Shown here piece after piece: positions 18,164 to 26,586 of a DNA stretch of 64,000 nt. Positions within the stretch are counted from its first letter, which is position 1, and each line of letters opens with the position of its first letter. A program made the position numbers and the translations under genes. The stretch comes from an uncultured Oscillospiraceae bacterium. GTDB taxonomy: Bacteria > Bacillota > Clostridia > Oscillospirales > Oscillospiraceae. The stretch covers positions 41,250 to 105,249 of the forward strand of contig CANQFT010000005.1 in NCBI GenBank assembly GCA_947599925.1, written 5' to 3'. Below the pieces are notes generated by a model, which worked only from the letters and a program-made list of their open reading frames with translations, did no database searches and had not been told where the DNA came from.

Positions 18164-19462
18164 TCAACTCTCAAAGATCGCGTCGCACAGATCAAAGCCG
18201 TCCTGGTTCACCGGGACCACCCGCACCCCCAGCCGCTCCGACACCTGGGCGATGGTCACGTCGTCCAGAAACACATCCTGCCCGTGGCGAAGCATATTCA
18301 CCGGGATCAGCAGCCGCTGGCCCAGGTCCCGGCCCGCCAGCTGGTCCATCAGGTCCCCGCCGGTGATGAGGCCGGAGACGGTGATGGTCTGGCCAAAAAA
18401 GTGGTTCACAATGGCCTGGACCTTTCCCTCAGTATGGCATTTTTTCAGCGCTTTGTCAACAATTTCCCGGAGGTACGGGGCGGCGGCCACACCGCAGGCG
18501 ACGGTGAAGGGCGAGGCCGTTTTCTCCTCCTGCAGAGCCAGGGCCGCGTTGAACTCCGTATCCAGCAGCCGCAGCATCCCCACGCCGTTTTCCAGCTGGG
18601 TGTAGTCCTCGTAGTACCCGTCCGGCGGGATGGGCCGCCCGGCCTGGATGTAGAACTCGTCCGAGCACCAGAACAGGCGGGAGCCGTACTTCTCCAGACA
18701 GTTTGCCGCGAAATCCTCCACCATATCCACCACCGCTCCGGCGGTCTCCTGGGTGTAGGGCTCCAGGGGATAGAGGCCCTGGCGGTGCCGGGTCAGACCC
18801 ACCGGCACCACCGAGACGCTTTTGACCCCAGGATAGAGCCCGGCCAGGTCCGCCATGGTACGGGCCAGATGCCCGCCGTCGTTGAGCCCGGGGCAGGAGA
18901 CGATCTGGCAGTTCATGGTGATGCCCGCCGCGGCGAAGCGCTCCATGAGCGCCAGCCCTTCCCTTCCCCGCCGGTTGCCCAGCAGCATCGCCCGGAGTTC
19001 CGGCTCGGTGGCGTGGACGGAGACGTTGATGGGGGAGATATGGAGGTCGATGATGCGCTGGATCTCCCGCTGGGAGAGGTTGGTCATGGTGATGTAGTTG
19101 CCCATGAGGAAGGACAGCCGGGCGTCGTCATCCTTGAAGTAGAGCGTCTCCCGCATCCCCTTGGGCAACTGGTCCACAAAGCAGAACACACAGTGGTTGG
19201 CGCAGGGGCGGGGCGCGTCCATCATGTAGGTCTCAAAGTTCAGACCCAGCTCCTCCCCCTCCGCCTTTTTCACCCTCACCCTCCGGCGGACCCCCTCGCG
19301 CTCCAGCTCCAGCTCCAGCGCGGCGTCGTAGGTATAGAATTTGTAGTCCAGCACGTCCACGATGGCGTGGCCGTTGACGGCGACCAGCCGCTGGCCGGGT
19401 CTGACGCCGGCCCTGTGGGCGGGACTGTGGGCGTCCACGCTGGTGATGACGGTCTTGCTCAA
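18164..19462 (-). CDS. PDZ/radical-SAM DUF512 protein
   Basis: The 432 residues combine an N-terminal PDZ-like segment (HSPAHRAGVRPGQRLVAVNG) with a radical-SAM-type cluster CANHCVFCFVDQLPKG and a C-terminal DUF512 domain. The family is widespread in Clostridia beside der; its reaction is not known. The frame is open to a GTG at 19471, but that codon sits inside AGGAGGTG; the TTG at 19462 has proper spacing, so I prefer it. Either start keeps the PDZ domain. Confidence 0.82.
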   Translation of the reverse strand: MSKTVITSVDAHSPAHRAGVRPGQRLVAVNGHAIVDVLDYKFYTYDAALELELEREGVRRRVRVKKAEGEELGLNFETYMMDAPRPCANHCVFCFVDQLPKGMRETLYFKDDDARLSFLMGNYITMTNLSQREIQRIIDLHISPINVSVHATEPELRAMLLGNRRGREGLALMERFAAAGITMNCQIVSCPGLNDGGHLARTMADLAGLYPGVKSVSVVPVGLTRHRQGLYPLEPYTQETAGAVVDMVEDFAANCLEKYGSRLFWCSDEFYIQAGRPIPPDGYYEDYTQLENGVGMLRLLDTEFNAALALQEEKTASPFTVACGVAAAPYLREIVDKALKKCHTEGKVQAIVNHFFGQTITVSGLITGGDLMDQLAGRDLGQRLLIPVNMLRHGQDVFLDDVTIAQVSERLGVRVVPVNQDGFDLCDAIFES

Positions 19463-19505
19463 GGGGTCCACCTCCTTCGTCGGCGGCAGGGGCCGCGAAA
19501 AAAAG

Positions 19506-19532
19506 AAGGGCGGAAGCCTGTCGCTCCTGCCC
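19506..19532 (-). terminator. Terminator after rpmF
   Basis: On the minus strand an imperfect stem (AGGGCAGGAG with CTTCCGCCCT, one mismatch and one G-U pair) is followed by TTCTTTTTTT at 19498-19505. It separates yceD-rpmF from the radical-SAM/der/plsY genes. Confidence 0.65.
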
Positions 19533-19553
19533 TGCTTTCTTGCCGGTATGCAC

Positions 19554-19745
19554 TTACTTCGCGGCGGCTTCCGCCTTGCTGTAATCCCTGCCGTCGTAGG
19601 TCATGCAGGACTTGCACAGACGGTGGGGCAGCTTGTATTCGCCGCACTTGGGGCAGAGGACCAGATTGGGCGCGTCCATCTTCCACACACTGCTGCGGCG
19701 CTTGTTCCGGCGCTGCTTGGAAATTTTACTCTTGGGGACTGCCAT
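19554..19745 (-). CDS. rpmF: 50S ribosomal protein L32
   Basis: 63 residues, MAVPKSKISKQRRNKRRSSV, then the zinc-ribbon cysteines CPKCGEYKLPHRLCKSC. This is the cysteine-containing (zinc-binding) form of L32. It follows the yceD-like gene, as in most bacteria, and is preceded by AAGGAGGTGTCACT. Confidence 0.97.
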   Translation of the reverse strand: MAVPKSKISKQRRNKRRSSVWKMDAPNLVLCPKCGEYKLPHRLCKSCMTYDGRDYSKAEAAAK

Positions 19746-19787
19746 AGTGACACCTCCTTCGGATAATGGCCTTGGTGGTTCAATCGA

Positions 19788-20282
19788 TCACTCAAAGAAC
19801 TTGGCAAGGCCCGCCAGACGCGGGTCCACCTCTCTGACGCAGCGGCAGGGCTCCAGGTTCAGGTTGACCCCGCAGCCGGGGCAAAGACCTTTGCAGTCCT
19901 CTGAGCAGAGGTTCTTGGTGTCCATCTCTAAGATAAATGTGTCCGTCATCAGCGCGCCCGCGTCCAGGCTGTCGCCGTCCAGGACCACGATGTCCCCATC
20001 GTCCTGTTCCTGTTCCAGCGTTTCGGCCAGGAGCGTTTCGTAGTCCACGACTTTCTCCCTCTGGAACGGGACGCCGCAGCGGTCACAGACCAGGGACAGC
20101 ACCGCGCGGGCCTGGGCGGTGAACACCAGCGCCCCCGCCATGTTCCGGACCTGGCCCGTGACCTCCACAGGGGCCTGGATGGGGGCCTGGCCGTGAAATT
20201 CCAGGTGGGAGAGATCCAGCTGGAACGCGAAGGGCAGGACCGCGCCGGGCGTCAGGATGATCTCTCGCAAATCCAGTCTCAT
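19788..20282 (-). CDS. YceD-like DUF177 protein (23S rRNA accumulation)
   Basis: 164 residues of the DUF177 family, linked in E. coli to 23S rRNA accumulation and nearly always upstream of rpmF. Four cysteines typical of the family are visible: LVCDRCGVPF in the middle and CSEDCKGLCPGCGVNLN near the end. The ATG at 20282 has GAGGTGTGCC before it and gives the usual MRLDLREI start; the frame is open to 20309. Confidence 0.9.
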   Translation of the reverse strand: MRLDLREIILTPGAVLPFAFQLDLSHLEFHGQAPIQAPVEVTGQVRNMAGALVFTAQARAVLSLVCDRCGVPFQREKVVDYETLLAETLEQEQDDGDIVVLDGDSLDAGALMTDTFILEMDTKNLCSEDCKGLCPGCGVNLNLEPCRCVREVDPRLAGLAKFFE

Positions 20283-20311
20283 GGCACACCTCGCATAACG
20301 GTACGGCAAGT

Positions 20312-20340
20312 ATTATACCTATCCTTCCCTGAATTGTCAA
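20312..20340 (-). promoter_or_regulatory. Consensus sigma-A promoter of yceD-rpmF
   Basis: On the minus strand a perfect TTGACA (20335-20340) and a perfect TATAAT (20312-20317) are separated by 17 bp. Transcription would start about 20305, shortly before the yceD-like ATG at 20282. A strong promoter fits a ribosomal-protein operon. Confidence 0.88.
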
Positions 20341-20347
20341 TGTTTTT

Positions 20348-21058
20348 TTAGAAAAGACCGGCCAGAGCGTGGCTGAGGGGGAGGTAGGCCGCCGGAAGGA
20401 AGATGGCGGGGAGCATATTGCCCACCCGGATCTTCTCCTTGCCAAGACCCAGCATATTCACCGCGATGCCGATGATGATACAGCCGCCCACCGCCCCCAT
20501 CTGGGCCACCAGCTCGTCGGACAGATAGGGCCCGATCCAGGCCGCCAGCAGGGTCAGGCCGCCCTGGTAGACCACCAGCGGCAGGATGGAGAAGGCCACG
20601 CCCACCCCCATGGCGGCGGCGAAGGAGATACTGGTCACGCCGTCGATCACGCCCTTGGAGACGATGATGGACCAGTCCCCGTTCAGCCCGGCGGCCAGGG
20701 AGCCGTTGATGGCCATGGCCCCCACGCAGAAGAGGACGGAGGCGCTGACGAATCCCTCGGTAAAGCGGCTGTTGCCCTCCCCTTGGGACCGCAGGTGGGC
20801 CTTGAGGAAGTCCCCCACGCCGTCCATCCGCCGCTCGATGTCGATGAGCTCGCCCAGGACGGTGCCCACCACCATGCACACGATGACGCAGAGGGTGTCG
20901 GTGGTGCCCAGGGCGGCGTCCATGCCGATGGCCAGCACGCAAAGGCCCAGGGCAAAGGTGATGATCTGGGTGAACCGCTCCGGGATCTTTCCGCGAAACA
21001 GCAGGCCGATGACGCTGCCAAGCAGCACCAGCGCGGCGTTGATGAAGGTTGCGGGCAT
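20348..21058 (-). CDS. DUF554 membrane protein
   Basis: 236-residue polytopic protein of the DUF554 (YdfK/YqgA) family. Six or seven hydrophobic segments are evident, with conserved GDWSIIVSKGVIDGVTSISF and the glycine-rich GAVGGCIIIGIAVNMLGLG end. Family function is uncertain; members are suggested to be small-molecule transporters. It is a single gene with its own promoter, ending just before the rpmF-operon promoter. Confidence 0.85.
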   Translation of the reverse strand: MPATFINAALVLLGSVIGLLFRGKIPERFTQIITFALGLCVLAIGMDAALGTTDTLCVIVCMVVGTVLGELIDIERRMDGVGDFLKAHLRSQGEGNSRFTEGFVSASVLFCVGAMAINGSLAAGLNGDWSIIVSKGVIDGVTSISFAAAMGVGVAFSILPLVVYQGGLTLLAAWIGPYLSDELVAQMGAVGGCIIIGIAVNMLGLGKEKIRVGNMLPAIFLPAAYLPLSHALAGLF

Positions 21059-21098
21059 ATCTATCTACACTTCCTTGGCCGGATTTTTCCAACTGCCC

Positions 21099-21127
21099 AT
21101 TATAGCATAGCCGTTTCCCCTTGGCAA
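21099..21127 (-). promoter_or_regulatory. Sigma-A promoter of the DUF554 gene
   Basis: Minus-strand TTGCCA (21122-21127) and TATAAT (21099-21104) are 17 bp apart. Transcription would start near 21092, 34 bp before the ATG. Confidence 0.75.
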
Positions 21128-21129
21128 GC

Positions 21130-21156
21130 AAAAACCGCCCGTTTCGAGCGGTTTTT
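21130..21156 (-). terminator. Bidirectional hairpin terminator
   Basis: Perfect 9-bp stem AAAAACCGC/GCGGTTTTT with a 9-base loop. It lies between the repeat element and the DUF554 promoter and would stop transcripts coming from malQ. Confidence 0.7.
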
Positions 21157-21384
21157 CAGAGAAGCGGCAAGGCCGCTTCTCTGAAAATTTTGCGGCCCGC
21201 TGCAGCGCACGCCCCGGCCACCACAAGGGTGGTCGGGGCGCACGTTTGCGGGCCGAGATGTATTTTTTGCCAGGCTCATGTCCTGGCAAAAAATTTATTA
21301 TAAATCTTTCGCGCCCTACGGCGCGAAACTCTGCGAGGCGGTTTTCAGTTTGTCAAAGAAGCGGCAAGGCCGCTTCTCTGATGA
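21156..21384. repeat. Structured intergenic repeat, copy A
   Basis: This element fills most of the 330-bp gap between malQ and the DUF554 gene. A hairpin (21156-21184, arm TCAGAGAAGCGGC) and a near-copy (21351-21384) flank a core at 21191-21339. The core has three stems: CGGCCCGC/GCGGGCCG (21193-21200 with 21248-21255) enclosing a GC-rich inner hairpin; a 12-bp stem with a 7-base loop (21263-21293); and TTTCGCGCC/GGCGCGAAA (21307-21328). The core matches 48119-48263 closely. I cannot tell whether it is an RNA or a mobile palindromic element. Confidence 0.8.
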
Positions 21385-21388
21385 CTTT

Positions 21389-22858
21389 TTATACCCTCCG
21401 GTAGAGCTCCATCTCCCGGCGGAGTTTTTGGGCCAACTTGTCGGTGCAGGCGCCCTTTTTCATCCTCCAGCGCCAGTTCGCGCCCACGGTAGAGGGGGTG
21501 TTGATCCGGGCGCTATCGTCCAGGCCCAGAACGTCCTGCATCTGGACGATGGCAAGGTCGGCCACGCTGCTCCAGGCGCCCCGCATCATGGCCCAGTTCA
21601 GGCCCTCTCTGGGCGTGGCGCGCAGGTACGCCTGGGCGTAGGCCACGTCCTCCGCCCTGGCGCTCCGGGCCCAGCCCAGGACGGTGGAGTTGTCGTGGGT
21701 GCCGGTGTAGCAGACGCACTGTCTGGTGTAGTTGTGGGGCAGATAGTCGCTGTCCTCGCGGCTGTCAAAGGCGAACTCCAGCACCTTCATGCCGGGGAAG
21801 CCCGTGTCCCGCAGCAGCCGGCGCACCCCGTCGGTGAGGAAGCCCAGGTCCTCGGCGATGATGGGCGGCCTGCCCACGCGCCGCTCCACGGCCTTGAAAA
21901 AGTCCAGGCCAGGCCCCGGCCGCCAGCGGCCGTTGCGGGCGGTCTCGTCGCCGTAGGGGATGGCGTAATACGCCTCGAAGCCCCGGAAGTGGTCGATGCG
22001 GACCACGTCGTAGATCTGACAGTGGCGCTGGACCCGCTCCAGCCACCAGCTGTAACCGTCCTTTTTCATCCTGTCCCAGTCGTAGAGGGGGTTGCCCCAG
22101 AGCTGGCCGTCGGCGGTGAAGGCGTCCGGCGGACAGCCCGCCACCTCCGTGGGCCGGAGCTGGGCATCCAGCTGAAACAGCTTGGGCGCGGCCCAGACAT
22201 CCACGCTGTCCAGCGCCACGTAGATGGGCAGATCGCCGATGATCCGCACGCCCCGCTCGTTGGCGTAGCCCTTGAGCTGCCCCCACTGGCGGTAGAAGAG
22301 GTACTGCACGCACTTCCAGAAAGCCAGGTCCCCGGCGCGGTCCCGGCGGACCTTCCGCAAGGCCGCGGCCCGGCGGTGGCGCAGGTCTTGGGGCCAGTCC
22401 ATCCAGGACGCGCCGGACTGGAGGTCCTTGATGACCATAAACAGCGCGTAGTCCTCCAGCCAGGGGTTTTCGCCGCAGAAGCGGTCAAAGTCCTCCGGCG
22501 GCTGCTTTTCAAAGCGGGCGAAGGCCCGGCGCAGCAGGGGGATCCGCTTGGCGGAGAGGTCGGCGTAGTCCACGCCCTCGCCCTTGGCGAAGTCCGCCGC
22601 CCGCACCTCCGCGGGCTTCAGCAGCCCCTCCGCCGCCAGCTGGTCCAGGTCGATGAAATAGGGGTTTCCGGCGAAGGTGGAGAAGGAGGAATAGGGGGAG
22701 TCGCCATAGCTGGTGGGACAGATGGGCAGGATCTGCCAATACTCCTGGCCCGCGGCCCGGAGAAAGTCCACGAACCGCCGGGCCTCCGCGCCCAGGGTCC
22801 CGATGCCGTGGGGACTGGGCAGGGAGAAAATGGGGAGCAAAATACCGCCGCTTCTCAT
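21389..22858 (-). CDS. malQ: 4-alpha-glucanotransferase (amylomaltase, GH77)
   Basis: Transfers 1,4-glucan segments between maltodextrins, releasing glucose. The 489 residues include SYGDSPYSSFSTFAGNPYFI near the N-terminus, VRIDHFRGFEAYYAIP (nucleophile Asp), IAEDLGFLT (acid/base Glu) and TGTHDNSTVLGW, all GH77 signatures. The ATG at 22858 gives MRSGGILLPIFSLPSPHGIG, the family start; an ATG at 22870 sits directly on the AAAAAGG site and is less likely. It is last in the ABC-importer gene group, so the imported sugar is probably a maltodextrin. Confidence 0.95.
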   Translation of the reverse strand: MRSGGILLPIFSLPSPHGIGTLGAEARRFVDFLRAAGQEYWQILPICPTSYGDSPYSSFSTFAGNPYFIDLDQLAAEGLLKPAEVRAADFAKGEGVDYADLSAKRIPLLRRAFARFEKQPPEDFDRFCGENPWLEDYALFMVIKDLQSGASWMDWPQDLRHRRAAALRKVRRDRAGDLAFWKCVQYLFYRQWGQLKGYANERGVRIIGDLPIYVALDSVDVWAAPKLFQLDAQLRPTEVAGCPPDAFTADGQLWGNPLYDWDRMKKDGYSWWLERVQRHCQIYDVVRIDHFRGFEAYYAIPYGDETARNGRWRPGPGLDFFKAVERRVGRPPIIAEDLGFLTDGVRRLLRDTGFPGMKVLEFAFDSREDSDYLPHNYTRQCVCYTGTHDNSTVLGWARSARAEDVAYAQAYLRATPREGLNWAMMRGAWSSVADLAIVQMQDVLGLDDSARINTPSTVGANWRWRMKKGACTDKLAQKLRREMELYRRV

Positions 22859-22895
22859 AACAAAACACATCCTTTTTGACGGGTCTTGTCCTATT

Positions 22896-23744
22896 TTACC
22901 CCTTTACCGCCCCCGCCGCAACCCCTTTTATGATGTGTTTTTGCCCGATGGCGTACACCAGGATGATGGGGACGACGTTCAGGATGATGCCCGCCATGGT
23001 GGTACCCATCTCCACACGGCCAAAGCCCTGCTGGAAGGATTGGATGAGCATGGGAATGGTCTGGTAGCCCGCGGTGCGGTCCAGCACCAGATAGGGCAGC
23101 AGATAGTCGTTCCACAGCCACATGGTCTCCAAAATGCCCACCGACACCAGCGTGGGCTTGAGGATGGGCAGCACCACTCTGAAAAAGGTCTGGACCGGGC
23201 CGCAGCCGTCGATCATGGCGGCCTCCTCCACCTCCAGAGGGATGGACTTCATAAATCCGCAGAACATGAACACCGCCAGCCCCGCTCCAAAGCCCAGATA
23301 GATGACGCAGATGGTCCAGGGCTTGTCCAGCCCCAGGCGGTTGGCGGCGGCGGAGAGGGTGAACATCACCATCTGGAACGGCACCACCATGGAAAAGACA
23401 AAGAGGAAATAGAGACCTCTGGACCACCAGGCGCTGACTCTGGTGATGAACCACGCGCACATGGAACAGCACACCAGAATGAGGACCAGCGAGGTGGCGG
23501 TGATGAGAAGGCTGTATCCAAAGGCGCTGCCGAAGCCCCGCTCCACCAGCACCTCCCTATAATTGCCCAGACCGCCGAAGGTCTCGGCGGTGGGCGGCTG
23601 AAAGGCCCCTTGGGTCGTGATGGCCCGCTCCTCCTTGAAGGAGTTGAGGAAGATCATCACCACCGGGTAGACCCAGGCCAGGCTGAGAAGGGCCAGCAGA
23701 GCGGTGAGCAGGGCGCCTTTGGCGCGTTTGACTGGACGATCCAC
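22896..23744 (-). CDS. Sugar ABC transporter permease, MalG type
   Basis: 282 residues with six membrane segments and the permease EAA loop EEAAMIDGCGPVQTFFRVVLP. This is the second inner-membrane subunit of a CUT1-family importer. It starts at a GTG that overlaps the TAG of the preceding permease by one base (TAGTG), with AGGAGGTGCAGC upstream; longer in-frame extension upstream is not permease-like. No ATPase gene is present, as is common when a shared MsmK/MalK-type ATPase serves several importers. Confidence 0.92.
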   Translation of the reverse strand: MDRPVKRAKGALLTALLALLSLAWVYPVVMIFLNSFKEERAITTQGAFQPPTAETFGGLGNYREVLVERGFGSAFGYSLLITATSLVLILVCCSMCAWFITRVSAWWSRGLYFLFVFSMVVPFQMVMFTLSAAANRLGLDKPWTICVIYLGFGAGLAVFMFCGFMKSIPLEVEEAAMIDGCGPVQTFFRVVLPILKPTLVSVGILETMWLWNDYLLPYLVLDRTAGYQTIPMLIQSFQQGFGRVEMGTTMAGIILNVVPIILVYAIGQKHIIKGVAAGAVKG

Positions 23745-24595
23745 TACTGCTGCACCTCCTTGGAGCGGGTGGCCCGGAGCTGGACCAGGGAGATGACGAT
23801 GACCAGCGCGCAGAAGAGCACCGCCTTGGCCTGGCCATAGCCTTTCCACTGTCCGCCGGAACGGCCGTAGAACGTGTTATAGATGTTCAGCGACAGCATC
23901 TCCGTCTGGTGGCCGGGGTCGCCCTGGGTCAAGGCCAGGTTCTGGTCAAAGAGCTTGAAGCCGTTGGTCAGCGACAGGAACAGGCAGATGGTCACCGACG
24001 GCATGAGGTTGGGCAGTTTCACCCGCCAAAAGGTCTGCCAACTGCCGGCGCCGTCGATCTGGGCGGCCTCCAGATAGTCGCCGGGGATGGCCTGGAGCCC
24101 GGCGATATAGATGATCATCATATAGCCGATCTGCTGCCAGCACATGAGGATCACAAGGCCCCAAAAGCCGTAGGTGGCGTTCAGGGCCAGCAGTGGCCTG
24201 CCCGTCAGGGTGAGGACGGCGTTCAGCAGGATCTTCCAGATATAGCCCAGCACGATGCCGCCGATCAGATTGGGCATGAAGAACACCGAGCGGAAGAGGT
24301 TGGTGCCCCGGAGCTTCCGGGTCAGGCACAGGGCGATGGCCAGGGCGCAGATGTTGATGGCAAGCGTGGACACCACCGTGAAGATGGCGGTGAACCAAAA
24401 GGAGTGGAGAAACTCCCCTTCGGTGAGGGCGTAAAGGTAGTTGGAAAGGCCGTTGAAGCTGGCCCTGCCGATGGTGGTGAACCGGCAAAAGGAGAGCCAG
24501 AGTCCCTGGACAAAGGGCCAGGCGAAGCCGATCACGAAGGCCAACAGGGTGGGCAGCACAAAGACAGGCCAGAATTTTCGCAGGGTCTTTTCCAT
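23744..24595 (-). CDS. Sugar ABC transporter permease, MalF type
   Basis: 283 residues, six membrane segments, with the EAA-type loop LEAAQIDGAGSWQTFWRVKLPN. First permease of the CUT1 importer. The N-terminus MEKTLRKFWPVFVLPTLLAF is typical of short MalF/UgpA forms without the large extra domain of E. coli MalF. It follows the binding-protein gene by 15 bp. Confidence 0.92.
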   Translation of the reverse strand: MEKTLRKFWPVFVLPTLLAFVIGFAWPFVQGLWLSFCRFTTIGRASFNGLSNYLYALTEGEFLHSFWFTAIFTVVSTLAINICALAIALCLTRKLRGTNLFRSVFFMPNLIGGIVLGYIWKILLNAVLTLTGRPLLALNATYGFWGLVILMCWQQIGYMMIIYIAGLQAIPGDYLEAAQIDGAGSWQTFWRVKLPNLMPSVTICLFLSLTNGFKLFDQNLALTQGDPGHQTEMLSLNIYNTFYGRSGGQWKGYGQAKAVLFCALVIVISLVQLRATRSKEVQQ

Positions 24596-24610
24596 GGGCG
24601 CTCCTCTCTC

Positions 24611-25894
24611 TTATCCCGCCGCGTCCAGCGCGGCGTACTCTCTGGCCCAGCCCTCCACGAAGGCGCGCTCCACCGCCGCCCAATCCGCCGTGCCCGCGGC
24701 GTAGGCGGTCAGGGCGCTGCCCAGGTCGTTTTTCCAGTTCTCCGACGGCATGGTGGGGAAGTTCCAGCTCACAGGCGTCTTGCCCGCGGCGGTGTAGGCC
24801 GCGTCCTGCTGGACAAACAGGTTGGGGGACTGCACCGCCGCCTTGAACGGGATGACGAACCCCATGTCCTCCCCCATGGCGCGGGTGCCCTGGTCGGAGG
24901 TGACGCACCAGTACATGAAGTCCAGCGTGGCCCGGATGTCCGCTTCGTCGGCGTCGCGGTTGACGCACCAGTAGTTCTCCGTTCCGGTGCAGAGGCCCTG
25001 GTCCTCCTCTCCCTCCGCGCCGATATAGATGGGCAGCATGACCAGGTCCTCGTCGGAGAACTTGCCCGGCCCCACCAGATTGCCGTACTCCCAGGAGCCG
25101 TTTTGGTAGAACACGGCCTGGCCCGCCAAGAACTCGTTGCGGGCGTCGTCCCCGGTCTTGCCCGCGATCTCCGAGGGGGAACAGGTGGCGTTGTTCAGAT
25201 AGAGGTCCCAAATGGCCTTGTAGTTGGGCAGATAGGTCCCCTGGATGGCCTCGGTGGAGCCCACGCCCCTGTCGCGGTACTCAAAGTAGAGGGGCAGGTT
25301 GGCCAGATGGGTCTTGAATCGCCAGTCGGAGGTGCCGTCCATGCCGGGAGAGGTGAAGGCGGCAAACCCCAGCTCGTCCTTGCGGGCCGTGATGTCCTCG
25401 GCGATCATTTTCAGCCGCGCGAAGGAGTCCACATCCTCCGGGATATACCCCGCCTGGGCCAGCAGCTTCTTGTTGGCGATGAGGCCGTAACTCTCCACCA
25501 CATAGGCGATGCCCAAGGTCTGGCCGTTCTCCTTCAGGGCGTAGGCGTCGCTGGTCAGCTCCCCGGCCACCGCCGTGCCGGTGAGGTCGTAGCAGTAGTC
25601 CTTCCAGCTCTCCAGCCCAACGGGGCCGTTGACCTGGAAGAGCGTAGGCGGCGAGGTCTTGGCGATCTCGCTCATCAACGTCTGCTCATAACTGCCGGAG
25701 GCAGCAGTGACCACAGTGACTTTCACGCCGGTCTGCTCGGTGTAGGTCTGGGCCAGCTCCTTCCACTGCTTGTCCTGCTCAGGCTTAAAATTTAAGTAGT
25801 ACACAGAGCCCTCGCGGTCAGCGGAGTTGGAGCAGGCGGTGAGAGAAAGTCCCAGCGCGGCGGCCAGCGCCGCGGCAAAAACGCGTGTTTTCAA
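24611..25894 (-). CDS. Extracellular sugar-binding lipoprotein of the ABC importer
   Basis: 427 residues with a lipoprotein signal (MKTRVFAAALAAALGLSLTA, Cys21 as lipidation site) and a family-1 solute-binding fold typical of maltose/oligosaccharide receptors. Trp- and Tyr-rich patches (WRFKTHLANLPLYFEY, NYWCVN) could form the sugar site. It starts with TTG at 25894, 8 bases after GGAGGGAA. Position upstream of two permeases and malQ supports maltodextrin uptake; the true ligand is not proven. Confidence 0.9.
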   Translation of the reverse strand: MKTRVFAAALAAALGLSLTACSNSADREGSVYYLNFKPEQDKQWKELAQTYTEQTGVKVTVVTAASGSYEQTLMSEIAKTSPPTLFQVNGPVGLESWKDYCYDLTGTAVAGELTSDAYALKENGQTLGIAYVVESYGLIANKKLLAQAGYIPEDVDSFARLKMIAEDITARKDELGFAAFTSPGMDGTSDWRFKTHLANLPLYFEYRDRGVGSTEAIQGTYLPNYKAIWDLYLNNATCSPSEIAGKTGDDARNEFLAGQAVFYQNGSWEYGNLVGPGKFSDEDLVMLPIYIGAEGEEDQGLCTGTENYWCVNRDADEADIRATLDFMYWCVTSDQGTRAMGEDMGFVIPFKAAVQSPNLFVQQDAAYTAAGKTPVSWNFPTMPSENWKNDLGSALTAYAAGTADWAAVERAFVEGWAREYAALDAAG

Positions 25895-25915
25895 AAAATG
25901 TTCCCTCCGTATTTT

Positions 25916-26533
25916 TTACATCGCTCCCCCTTCCGGCTCCACCGACATACATGAGCACTCGTAGGCCACCCGTTCCTCGGCCCGGTCGGGGTATTGCTTG
26001 GTGTAGTTCCTGCTCTGGAGCCGTCCCGACAGCTCCAGGCGACTGCCCACGCCCAGCCGGGCGCACCGCTGGGCCACCGAGCCCCAGGCGATGCAGGGCA
26101 GGTAGTCCGAACGGCCGTAGCGGCGGTTGACAGCCAGAGTAAAATCGCAGATCTCCCGGCCCAGCGGCGTGCGGCGGACCTCACCGCGGCGGCAGATGGT
26201 GCCCTTGAGGGTCAGGAGGTTGGCGTGGGGCCCGCTGGCGGCGCTCACCCGCTCGGCCAGCACCGTGATCACCAGCCGGGCGCCTACGCCACTCCGGTTG
26301 TTGAAGGTACGCAGGCTGCCCGTCACCTCCACCTCTCTCCCCCGCTCCACCGGGCTCTGGCGCAGCAACCGTCCGGGCAGCTGGACGTTCAGCACGTCCC
26401 GGTTGCCGGAAAGCCGCTCCACCGCAAGGGGGAAGAGGTAAAAGCTCTCCTGGTGGCTCACATGGGAGAGCCTGGGGTCGGAGACCACCGTGCCCCGCAG
26501 GGTGATTTGGTTCAGGTCCTGCCAAGAGTCCAT
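25916..26533 (-). CDS. SSB-like protein with two OB folds
   Basis: 205 residues that resemble two single-stranded-DNA-binding OB folds in tandem. The first (about 8-90) starts NQITLRGTVVSDPRLSHV; the second (about 104-190) starts NLLTLKGTICRRGEVRRTPL, with ICDFTLAVNRRYGRSDYLPC and a later ELSGRLQSRNY, typical of SSB/PriB. The acidic SSB C-tail is absent. It is not the main SSB by length and layout; function is unproven. It lies between pduL and the sugar importer. A 9-bp inverted repeat encloses its ribosome-binding site. Confidence 0.75.
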   Translation of the reverse strand: MDSWQDLNQITLRGTVVSDPRLSHVSHQESFYLFPLAVERLSGNRDVLNVQLPGRLLRQSPVERGREVEVTGSLRTFNNRSGVGARLVITVLAERVSAASGPHANLLTLKGTICRRGEVRRTPLGREICDFTLAVNRRYGRSDYLPCIAWGSVAQRCARLGVGSRLELSGRLQSRNYTKQYPDRAEERVAYECSCMSVEPEGGAM

Positions 26534-26564
26534 GACGCAACGCTCCTTGTGGTGGGTTGCGTCA
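26533..26564 (-). promoter_or_regulatory. Stem-loop at the start codon of the SSB-like gene
   Basis: Minus strand: TGACGCAAC, a 14-base loop carrying the ribosome-binding site AAGGAG, then GTTGCGTCA, whose last two bases are the first two of the ATG at 26533. The stem is a perfect 9 bp. No T-run follows, so it is not a normal terminator. It could control translation of the gene. Confidence 0.65.
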
Positions 26565-26586
26565 ATCTATGCGCCGTCGGCCCGCT

